A DNA stretch of 64,000 nucleotides from Opisthorchis felineus (Eukaryota > Platyhelminthes > Trematoda > Opisthorchiida > Opisthorchiidae), in the NCBI GenBank assembly GCA_004794785.1, contig SJOL01010174.1, positions 38,080-102,079 on the forward strand. Direction: 5' to 3'. Both the position numbers and the translations under genes were made by a program. Shown here in pieces: positions 53,447 through 64,000 of this stretch. The notes under the pieces were generated by a model, which worked only from the letters and a program-made list of their open reading frames with translations, did not search any database and was not told the origin of the DNA. Positions within the stretch are counted from its first letter, which is position 1, and every line of letters starts with the position of its first letter.

Positions 53447-56400
53447 GTGAACGTGCAAGTGTCAGTTTCTCAGATATTTTTTTAAATATTATAGACTTAT
53501 ATTGCAGAGCCATAGTGCCTTAATAAAGAGCTCTCTGAGGACATTGCTAACAATAGGTTCACGTGAACAGACCGCACAGGCCAACGTCTAACGAGTAATC
53601 GCATGCCAGTAAAGAAATCTCCTTAAGCAAGAGTGACGTGCAATGTGGGAAATAGTAAAATCACTGTAGCGCTGTCGCTACAACAGAGTGAGCGATCGAT
53701 TACGACATTGGAACTCATTGGCTGTTGAGTTGAGCTGACTGATCACTTGGCCTACGTTGGTATACTAAGGCTTGGTAGGATGTCCTGGAGCACAGTCTAT
53801 GCGGGGGAATTAAGTGACTTGCTCTCTCATATGGCTATCGAGACGAAATAAATCAATAGTGCTGACGTCATGGAACATTTTTCTCATTGTTTTCTGACAA
53901 ACGTTCTACGCTGGAAGTCAGCTACGAACGCTTTTATTAATTTTCAATAAACAAATACTTTGGTGAACCACCAGTCAGGTAAGTAGTCGGATGAGGTGAC
54001 TGTTTCTTTACCATAGGTGTGTTTTATCCAGTGCTAGAATTAAGTTAACCAAACGCAAGTTTAACGATGAAAATGGTGCAGTTTCGTCTCTAAGAGTTAC
54101 ACCAGCCAAAAAGCTGATCCCAAAACAATCAAACTGCTTTCTTAGTTCTTTCAAGTCACATACTGATTAATCAACTGTGTAGTATTTTTTAGAAAAAACC
54201 AAGCAGCAACAACTCAAATGCGCACTAACAATTTTTCTTCGACTGACGACGAAAATTTCAAAAGATAATTGCCAAACTGGGTGAACAGATGAAAAACCAC
54301 CTGGTCAACCGAAACCAGTTCGACCTGTTTTACTGACAATTACAACATAAATGCCTTTCAAAAGTAACGAATTTCCCGCGAAAAATCATCGAAAGGCATG
54401 TTATATTATCAAAAAGGATTGACTTTGGAGTTTGGTGTAAAATTGACACTGTTTGAAAAATCTTATATGACGTAATACCTACCGACAGTTTGTTCAATCC
54501 ATGGGATGGAGGTGAAAAAAAGTAGATATATCCTCCAGTTTCATTCAAGTGGAACTCACTCAATCTTCGTGGCTCATTTCATAATCGTTAGAAATTCGTT
54601 TCTGGCCAGAGCTATTGCATTTTGTGTTACTACGACAGAAACTTGGGAGAACTACAAACGTTAGGCAGACTATTCCCAAAGGGATCCGCAATTGAGGATG
54701 CTTCAGCGCTGATTCGTTGAAGCCTAATATGAAAAAGACTCTCAACTCTTTTATCCAAAAATCACCAGAACACTAACAAAACAAGGTATACGTGGTGCAT
54801 ATTTAAAGAGCAAATGAATTAGGTAGGATGGACAGCCATAGGCTCAAAGCGCTGATAAATGTTTTTTACGGTGTAGAATTTGGTCTTAAGCAGCCCAGAG
54901 CGAACCGTCAGAAAATAGGCAAACAAGAGCGGATTATGTTCGAACGAAATTCTTTGATCCGTAACAACTATTTTAGGCTGTCTCTCAGTGTCTAACACCA
55001 AACATAATTCCTACAATTCGCCGTCATTACATTTGAATAGTATGGAAAACTTATATTTGTTTCAAATTTATCCGGTATAGAGGTTCGCATTATTTGGTGG
55101 ATGTCAGCAGCACTCTGGAACTTTATTTGATTTGAGGCATCACATTCAATGTAGTGACATTTACTGCCGGACCAACATTGCTGAAGCTTAAAATACTTTG
55201 GTTATTACATCGCAATACAACACTACTGGGTTCACATTGCTCAAGTTTTTGTGAGAAGGATAGACTTTGAATCGCAACTGATAGTCAAAGTGAAACTAAG
55301 AGCTTCAGGTTGGCTTGTGCTGCTCAACAGATGGGCTGCTCTTTTGGACTCTGTGATCCTGTCAGAAAAGCTCGGAGTGGAACTTTGAAAGCGGAATCCG
55401 TACTGTTGTTTAACCCATCGAACTGGAAACAAACTTATTGCACTGCCGAGAAAAGCAGATGAAAAAACACCGTGAATGCATCGTGTTACCTGCTGACTTA
55501 CTGTATTAAGTTAGTACATAAGGCATGTACCTCAAATAACCCCGAAAGTGCGCCTTATCGGTTTTCTGGTTCAAAATTTCCCCTCAAGTGTATTTAAGGA
55601 TGAATATCTGCAGACTCCGTTTGATGAAGAGTCTAGTGATTATATGCCAATAAGTTCATTTTGTAATTTGCAAACAGGTGATGGACCTAGAATTGAGAGG
55701 TATCGCTGTAGTGGAAATTCATCAAAGTGGTGATAAACAGGCACAGTTTAGCCATTTATATAAGTAAGTAAGCAGATAACTGTGCATTCCAAGCACTTAA
55801 ATTTCATTTCCCAGGTTGTATTAATGACGAGCTTGATTTGTAGTTAGATAAAAAGAGTCTGGCGTTACTACTTAAACATCGCTTTTGCACCAGCCCTGTT
55901 AATTGCTAGGCAACTACAGTATCATGGTTCTTTTCCCGAGATTTCAACAACAACACGTCACCTGTTTGGACTACATTTACAGAATTCTTTTCTTCAAACC
56001 AGACATAGCAACGAGATAGTGATGAGTTTAAGTGGTGCTCTTGCTTCAAGTGATATGTTACGACTTCTTCATATAAATTTACATAACAAATAGATCGAAA
56101 GTGCCTCTCCTAAGGTCTCAAAAGTATTCTTCAATAAGGTATGCCACTAAAGATTTATATTTCCAGACGACCGAGCACGACAAAACAAGGATAATCACGG
56201 ACGCAGCACAACACCATCAGAGTTCATTGAGCCACAAGGTTTGCAGAGTTTGATTTGAAACCAAGTATACCATCTAAGTGACCATCAGGCACTGAAATTA
56301 GTCCGTTCTCCACCCCGCTTAATATGGACCTCTGCAAATTTATATGCTCCCTTGGTCTATTGTTGGAAAACTTTTCTTAGTGTAAACAAAGGCACTACTG

Positions 56401-56960
56401 TTCACCGAAGTGCTACACCAGTTTTTTACAAGATGTGTAATATACTAGTTCGTAGGACAAACTGTTGTGTGACCTCTTGTTCCACCATTACCAGTTGGCG
56501 CAAAAAGTTTCAAGGGAAACAGTGAATCTTTTCGTTCAATTTTTTCCACCCATAGGACAAGCCAAAAATAGAAGGCACTTCGCTTGATATGCTTCCCTCA
56601 AAGATTGGTATCTTGTTTCGGAAAGAGTGTTAAATTTTTAACATCGGGTTGTCGTTCCACCCACTACTTTCTAATGTCCTTTTTAAGAAGCATTCTTGAA
56701 AGAACGTTTTTTACAAAGCTGGTTCCCTTGGTTTACCCACACGTTGGCGGTCTCAATAGGATGCACATGTTTCGGCAACACCTAAAAGATGCGAACCGTG
56801 CAAGGACAAAATTTACTTACGTCTCTCCAAGTTGTTATCGGGTCGGTGAAGCTCGGTGACGTAGTTATGTCAATTGCTTGGTCTTTTTTCTTGACGAGCA
56901 CTGTTACAGATACCAACAATTTTTAATTTCCGGTAGATCATAGTTGAAAGCCTTTCACCG
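53447..56960. other. No confident feature
   Basis: AT-rich sequence with short open frames only. The frame at 55548-55733 has no convincing splice borders. Confidence 0.45.
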
Positions 56961-56967
56961 CCACTGC

Positions 56968-57310
56968 CCCAACAATAAACTTTAATGAAAAAGCACTACG
57001 TAAGTGTTTATTCGAGAGGGCGTATCCTCTGAGCGCTGAAACTGACAACGGAACACATTTCGCCTTGAAGTTTTCCGTATTGTTGAAAAGAATCGGATGT
57101 CATCTTCTGGTCACTGCACTTAAACATCCCCAAACAAACGGCTTCACTGAAAAAGCTGTCCATACTTCGGAAAGTAAGCTTCGTTCCTTGGAACACATCC
57201 ATGGAAATTGATCGTGGTGAAGATAACTTTTTAGCGTAATATCATGAAGCTATTCACTCTTCTTGGGGTTCGTTCCGGTGCAGCTATTCAACGATCAACA
57301 TTTGTGTATA
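56968..57310 (+). mobile_element. LTR-retrotransposon (gypsy-type) integrase fragment, catalytic 3' part
   Basis: The frame reads EKALRKCLFERAYPL, TDNGTHF (second catalytic aspartate, about 57042), ALKHPQTNGFTEKAVH (57118-57155; the HPQTNG-x-E motif with the catalytic glutamate kept), then a stop. After a frame change comes AIHSSWG, the AxHSSTG motif. It is decayed and lacks the first aspartate region. Confidence 0.75.
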
Positions 57311-57322
57311 GATTTTATACAT

Positions 57323-57450
57323 ATTGATTTTGCCGAAGTTAACCACGTTTAAGGCAATCATTTGAAGTGTATAGTTATTCTTATTGCATAAGTGAGTACA
57401 CACATACGAGACGTTAAGTCTAATCCGGTTCAGCGTCGATTGTTCTGCTT
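57323..57450 (+). mobile_element. Integrase fragment, catalytic 5' part
   Basis: HIDFAEV, about 10 residues, then HLKCIVILIA and KSNPVQRRL, with two stops, fits the start of an integrase core (HIDFAGP, then FLVVVDAYSKW). It lies after, not before, the 3' part, so the two do not form one collinear copy. Confidence 0.5.
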
Positions 57451-57589
57451 CAAAGTTTATCTACTGGTGAAGTGCCCCTTTCGAATTTACTCAGTCTCCC
57501 AAAATGAGGGAATATTCTTGTGCATGCGTAAAGCGGTATTGAACAGCTGGGTTACTAGTTCTGTCGCGACGAACAAATTATCCACATAG

Positions 57590-57905
57590 TTTTTCGGTTG
57601 TACTTAATGTCACTAAGGCATTTCGCTTCGTCTAACTCAACGTGAATACAACCGGAATCACTTTTGTTAGACCAATACGCTGGGTTGCAGCCATAGACCT
57701 GTGACATCCTGATGGCTACCCAGAACTCATAAAGGCTTTTGATAAGATCCCTCATCAAAGGCCAACAGCGGATGCCTCCTAAAGGCAACATTAATACGTC
57801 GAGAAGAACTGTGTGGCGCCCACTTGAATATACTTTCACCGTGCGAGATGGTGAACTTCTTGATATTTTCCTATCATGGTGTTCAACTAAACAACTTTGT
57901 ATGTG
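57590..57905 (+). mobile_element. LINE reverse transcriptase scrap
   Basis: LIKAFDKIPHQRP at about 57728-57763 is RT motif A of jockey/CR1-like elements. After a frame change, YTFTVRDGELLDIFLSW (about 57829-57880) fits the RVRVGxxxSxxxxVTSG stretch. No YADD box remains. Confidence 0.6.
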
Positions 57906-60900
57906 AGCACCGTAATAATAGTGGCGCCTTTTGCCTTTATAGGACGTGAGGAAACCCTCCATACCAAGCACCTTATAATAACAACCAAATGAAGCTGAGA
58001 TTGTTCATTGACCGGGGCATAAGCTACCTTCCATAGTGGACCAGTCAGCATGTTGACTAGGTTGTTGTTGTTGTTCATGGTTTCCACAAAAGTTTGCCAA
58101 TGTCTGGTGTGTAGTCGGTACACTGTCTCCTGTCTTGTAAAACGAGGAGGAATGGGACCGAAAGTTGACAACTACACGTCTGGTAGATGATATCAAGAAC
58201 CTTAAGGAAAGTACAGATTTTTACTGCTAAATTTATTCCATAAATGCTATTCACAAACGATCGTTCACATTATGAGGCATAGTGAATTAAAACATTAGAA
58301 TTACGCTTCCCGCTGACCTGCTTCTGGACAGTGATGGCCTGCAAAACAAATCCAGCTTCATTTTCCGTGATCAGAACACTTAAAACATATCCCATACTCA
58401 CATTCTACGTCAAGTGAGAGGGGAAAATATTTACTAAAAAAACTCAAGCGTGCCTAAATACGTAGAACGAGATGACGAGAAGTGAAAATTGTGCAGTTTC
58501 ACCTAGAATTTATGGCAATGATGCTGATGAGATGGAACGCTCGACTTTCCCGAAAACCCAAATACATTTATCGGAAAGGTATTTTTCCTGGCGGATAACA
58601 TACCAAAGACTAGCAGAAAAACTGGGTTACAGCGTACAGCTCCCAGGCAGCAGGGGCCTCATATTCAAAAGAACCATACACAGTGGTAAACAATTGGAGG
58701 AGAAAAGTTGTGACAGAAGCCCGGCCTAACGTTATCTAATATCTATCGGGTTCACTGAGATAACTATTCAACAATGCTCATTGTTTTCTTGTGAGTTCAT
58801 TACTGCACGGACTTTCGGTAAAGCTTCCATCCACGTTGTGCATGGGTTCGGCTTTGAGGATTGAAGTGGATGCAGTCATCCATTGCGGACTGGCAAATAT
58901 AGAGCTGGATTCCTACACTGAAACGATATTCATATTCACAAATGTTCAATAAGCCCTCAAAAATGCACAATCTAGATATGAAAAAAATTTGCTTCAGATT
59001 TCTCCAAAATAATTTACTTCTATTCGTTCATCTGCTGCTCAATTCCAAATCTTTATTTGTGACGGGTTGTCGTTACTAGTAGTGTTAAACGAAGTTGATT
59101 GGTTTTTTCAATTTCTATGCGTTAAATTTGTTCACTTTACTCCAGTTTGTCGCATTTCAAAAACTGTACAATTGTAAATCAGAACCTATGAATAATGACT
59201 TGTTTTCCAGGACACACCTGTCTCATAAAAGGGCACTCCGACTGCGTTGAGTTACCCAAAATATGCGTGGTATGAGGCTGAAAAACGAGACAAACAAAAT
59301 AAGCACTGACTACATGAAAGGGAGGTATACTGGTAAACTTGCGTGCGTTTCACCAGTTGACATAAAATTTACGATAAATCACCACCTCTCAACATAGGGA
59401 AGGTCTCTGTTGTGAGCCTTTTGATCACTGGACGTGTGGTCTCCCAAATTTCGTTAATCTATGAAATATACTGTATGAAATTTATTGTTCAACGCATGTT
59501 ATGGTTCAATGAATGCTACACGTGTGGAGCTCGTTCTCCTGAATGCATAGAGCCCACCAGCGGAAGGATGCGGTATGGCTTACTTTGCACGCCTTCTTTG
59601 AGTCATCTCTATCCAAAAAACTAAATTTATCAAGTACTTGCCTATGATAGACGTACAGGGTGTGCACCCAAATGGTTTGGTAGCCAAAATCGACACACAT
59701 GTCCACAGCCTATGTTCAAAAACTGAAATGAAGTGAAACCAAGTCTAAAGGGGCTCATTCCACAATTGTGTTGATCTTCCGAATTTTGTATCGCAGGCTT
59801 TATTCAGGTTGGTCTAGTCTGTGTTGAACCATAAGTAAAGGCTAGTCAGTGAAGACTCAACTGCCTCAAAATAAGGTCAGATTTTATCCAATGACACACA
59901 ACTCCTTCAGTCTACGACAAGCACTTTTAACACCCACGCATACCCATCCTCCGCAGCTTTCTACTGCTCACGCCCTACCTGATAACATCTCCAGCGACCC
60001 TTTCTAGCTTTTGGATGTGAAAGATTTCAATTTCGCAACAAACTGAATCCCCTTGTCAACCCTACGCTGCCTACTTAGGTTTCCACTGCTTTCGTCCATG
60101 TGCACTTCATCGATGGCTCACTTGTTTCGAACAACTGAGGTGTGATTACCAGACCAGTCCTACCGGTGCATTTCCGAGACCACAGTGAAATCAGCTGACA
60201 TATTACGCAGTGTAATAGTGCTGAATAACATGGGTAAATTGTATGGTGCATTGATTTGTAACCCATTCTTTCTGAGGTTCAATTGATGTCTGCTGATTTT
60301 AATCATACGGGTGTTGTTGATTTCAGTAGCTGAGGAGATTCATTAGGGATATCTTAATTTCGATGGTCTTTCCATACTTATTTGTACCATTATTTCGAAG
60401 GACGACTTTTTTGGTGGACGACGCTCATCCTTTTGGAGTCTACCATTGATCCTAAAATTATTTTCGTTTAATTTAGAACGGCCATTCCGTTTGAAAAGAT
60501 GGGATGATTTTGACGTCTTTGATTCCGTCATGTAAACACTGAACTCCATTTACGGTTCCGTATCTCAAGCGTCTCACAAATAGAGTGAAACAACGAAACG
60601 AGAGGTTATTTGTCCCATCTTATCAGCAGCTTTTTCAGAGTTTTAATGAACAACTCCACAGAATACAGGAAGAGACAGCTCAGCTGTCTGTTACCACGCA
60701 TGTCTGCCTCACCAGAGACATTCAGTGTGTTAACTGATAACTCACCGACGCAGTATCCCAGTAAGTTTAACAGTATGAATAAGACTATGAGATGCAACCC
60801 GTAACACTACTCATGCTACGGTGAGTTCATGTACAGTAACTGTATTTCCGAATGATTGATGAACGATTTATTTCACTGTGTGAAATTGATAGCGGGGATA

Positions 60901-63900
60901 ATGCTAACAATGGAAAAAGCTCGTGATTGCGACTACAGCAAGGTACGCTTACGAATGTTTGATCAAAACCTGCAAGATAGAGCATTTGTCTCTGATTGCA
61001 GTTTGCGGTCTGACAAGTAGAATTTTAAGTTTGGTGCAATCTGTTGAAAGTGAGAATTTAAATCACAGCAAACCAAACATGCAGTGCCTTTTCGAAACCT
61101 CTCATGCTAGCATGATTAGCCGTTCTTCAGGTCTCTGTCGATTTTCAGGATTTTCCGATGTAAGAAGATAATTGCAGCTCTACGAACGTACGCTTAATTT
61201 ATCCTACTGGTGAAATTACTGGTGCCAAGATTGCAAAGCCCTTTTCTCAGCTTACCGTAGAATTTGTTGCAGTCCGAGAAAGCGGACATATCAGATGTAT
61301 AGCGTTCAGGTTTCATTGAGGTGCACTGGTGAAGACGACACTGTGCAAGTGTGTACAGGTGCACCTGAAGCGCTTCTCAAGGCAACTAACTACCCTTCTG
61401 ACTGTTCCATTGAAGTATCAAACGCAAGGTCCATGAATTGTACCCAACCAGTTTTTAAAATGCTGGTTGCCCTATTTTGAGCTCCCGGTACCGGAGATAG
61501 ATCACTGCTTTGAACATACTTACACATGAGACGAAGCGAAATACCAATAAACGAAAGGTTAGCTGCCAAAAGTGGCCCTTAGAATTTAAAAAGAAACCAC
61601 TTACAAAGAGCAGCATGTACAAATGAGACTCATGAAGCACTTTTGACCAGTTGTACACTTCAAACGGTGTGGAATTAGCTTACTGGCTTCGCGGTGGCCG
61701 ATAGCTTCTGCGTAAATAGCTGTTAAATGCAGGCTGAACAGGAACATGGCAAGGTCATAATCCTTTCTAATTCCTTCATCGGAGTCCAGTTGCTTACGCA
61801 GGCTTGCATGTGGACATTTATCCTAGCGTTAGCAACTGTGTTGAGCTTGAAGAATTTGCCCGGGCAACCGAGCTTTTTTAGGACGATACGTTATGCTTCT
61901 CTGTTGATTAAGTCTAGGGCTTTGCTACACAAGATAAGCTGATCGCACAGTTCATCCGATATAGATGTGTACGGAATTCACAAAAATAACGGACTCACTA
62001 TTTTGATGAAATTTCCATAAATGCAGAATTAGTAAACACCTTAAAACGAACTCATTTGTTACTTGGAGCACTCATGAAGCTCGAGGCAATATGTTTTACA
62101 AGTGATGACAATATCAATGTCCGGCAGTTGGGCGTTTACTTTGTTAGACGTAGCAGAACTCGCAGTTTCAAAACTTTTAAAGCTATTGTTAGCAAGTTTT
62201 AAGGAGATTTACAGCGTCTGTGTGGGTCACTGTTCTCACAAACCAGAGGCACTGCCCAGAGCTTAACAGAATTGATTACCTAGAAAGCCTATGCAATTAC
62301 CCATCATTAATTAGGATTATTCATCTACTGCTACAGAAGACTGTGATCTTGCGACTTGCGGAAATCTGTGTCTTAAAATTTTTCTCTGCAGGATTCTATA
62401 TTTTACTCGTTAGGCCCTATCTTTATGTGACCCTAATTTGTCAGATCAATTCTTATTCCATCGCATATATCTGTCATTTTCAGTGTCACGTCCATCAGCG
62501 GCCGTTATTTTTCCCAAACTTTATCAGATCATTTTTTTCGGAAAGCGTCCGACGTAGTACATTTTTATATATTTGCACTCGGAGACGCAAATACATCTGG
62601 GATTCAAACCGCTTTGATTAAATTTGCCGATAGTTGCAGTTAAAACTGCATAAGATTTTCTTCTATTGGACAACTCAAGTTTTTTGATCGGATTTACAGA
62701 TCCAGAATATTCCACCTTGCCCAACCCGGTCTGCTGCATGCCCGACATTTTTCTTGATAGGAATATTAAAGTACAATCAGTAATCAAAAATGTAACGGAC
62801 CATTGACGTCACTACCACTAAGTTGTGAGGTTGGTCCTATTTCTTACTTTTCACCGGTCAAGTAAAACATTTTCGTACCATAATAGTAATCGAAAGAAAA
62901 ATCTAGCGATTTGCCACTCGATACGAGCATAAGGGCATGTCAGTCTAAGGATTAAAAATCTCCACTCAAGTCTAGTAGACTTCAGAACAACAAAATGCCA
63001 AGTTTGGACCGACTGATTGTGACCTGAAATTATATACATATCAAAGTCATACTTCATTAGGTTTATTCTGGGTATATTTGCTTATAGTTATTATCGTAGT
63101 GATAAAGGGCATGTCTGGTTTTACTTATTACCACGCAGTTTACCAGTTCTCCGAAACGGTTGAATTAAATGGACGAGAAACTGACAGCTTGGCATATGTC
63201 AAGTTAGCACGCCCACCGACAATTACTAACACAGTCTAATTAAAACAGTTCCATGAAAAATGCCAAATTTAAGTATCTGTAATATGGGCAAAACGGCATA
63301 CCTATCGGTGAACTGTAATCTTTATCCGCTTGTTGGGTGGGTAGTTTGCAAGAGGAACTGCTTTTTGTTTCACACTCGATGTGGAACCTCCTAATCCAAT
63401 GATGTTTTTACGCTGCTACTATTTACACCTGGATGAGACTCACACAGTTGGTTGAACGTTAATAAAGTTCAGATATTAAAAGTGGTTCAGTATATACATC
63501 TAAGATGTGCAGTGAAATTCACATGACTTTAAAAACCCAGTTTAGCATGTCTTAGGCTCTTCTGTAAAGTGTGAGTACCTGTAGTTCTTATTTCATGATT
63601 TCAAGCAAAATATTTTGCAAAAATTGCATTTCATGGTTGACAGTCGACAACATTTTTTATCCTCTTGAGTGAATTTTGATGCATTAACGAAAATTACAAC
63701 ATACATAGTTGGCTTAGGAACACAGCAGACTTGGAATCAAAGCGAAAATGTGAATTGTATTGTTGATTTTGGTTAGTGTGGCCATGTTTGAAAATAGGGA
63801 CCAATAATTCAAGTCCCTCTTGCACTTCTGGGGGCAGTATGTGAAAACGGTCTGTTAAACAATTCACCCACATATGGAAACCTGAATCACTTGAGTAAAT

Positions 63901-64000
63901 TAAAAACAACAACTGAAGGAGAGGCTATTGATTGCATTTGCATGCATTTGGACATGCGTTTCATTCATTATCACCAACCTGAAACTGGACTGAGTTTAAT
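57906..64000. other. No confident feature
   Basis: AT-rich DNA with only chance-length open frames (133 codons at 62220 is the longest and has no recognisable motif). No clear repeat, RNA gene or exon. Confidence 0.45.

Noticed and set aside
57555..57971. 138-codon minus-strand frame
   Set aside because: Lies opposite the LINE RT scrap, whose motif A is on the + strand. No motif on the minus strand.
1..64000. CRISPR arrays, operons, phage or plasmid features
   Set aside because: No regular repeat-spacer pattern, no compact gene clusters, and clear GT-AG introns with eukaryotic retroelements.

Overview
The window is eukaryotic nuclear DNA: GT-AG introns, a gene spread over more than 20 kb, many decayed retrotransposons, and three assembly gaps (one n at 5634, 56 n at 25444-25499, 480 n at 41699-42178). 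The LINE fragments look like the RTE/SR2-type elements of flukes, and Penelope-like and tRNA-derived SINE copies are also present. A trematode flatworm is the best guess. That assignment is inferred from the kinds of elements and recognised from memory, not searched.

Region 1, about 1-2475: one decayed RTE-type LINE on the + strand, ending just before the first gene. Region 2, 2663-23218: one well supported gene on the + strand, a ZCCHC7/Air-type zinc-knuckle protein (RNA-binding subunit of the nuclear TRAMP RNA-surveillance complex). I rebuilt it as eight coding exons with matching phases, giving about 759 residues. Two of its five CX2CX4HX4C knuckles are split by introns and become complete only when the exons are joined. 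A 36-nt micro-exon carries the LWRQY linker, which corresponds to the conserved IWRXY motif. Its introns hold a second RTE fragment, a 777-bp nearly identical direct duplication that resumes at the lone n, tRNA-like SINEs, a three-unit 68-bp tandem repeat, an antisense LINE reverse transcriptase and a further LINE fragment.

Region 3, 23.2-64 kb, looks more AT-rich by eye and holds no gene that I can name. It contains tRNA-like SINEs, a degenerate zinc knuckle, a 42-bp direct repeat flanking a hammerhead-like core, an antisense Penelope-like RT (42.9-43.3 kb), an exact 13-bp terminal-inverted-repeat foldback element (43.86-44.04 kb), two gypsy-type integrase fragments in reversed order (57.0-57.5 kb) and a LINE RT scrap (57.6-57.9 kb). 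A chain of phase-compatible open segments on the + strand (37334 to 50185), a pair at 28.8 and 30.9 kb and a single one at 53.3 kb may be exons of an unrecognised gene. They rest only on splice signals and open frames, so they are given low confidence. Nothing in the window suggests an operon, CRISPR array, plasmid or prophage.
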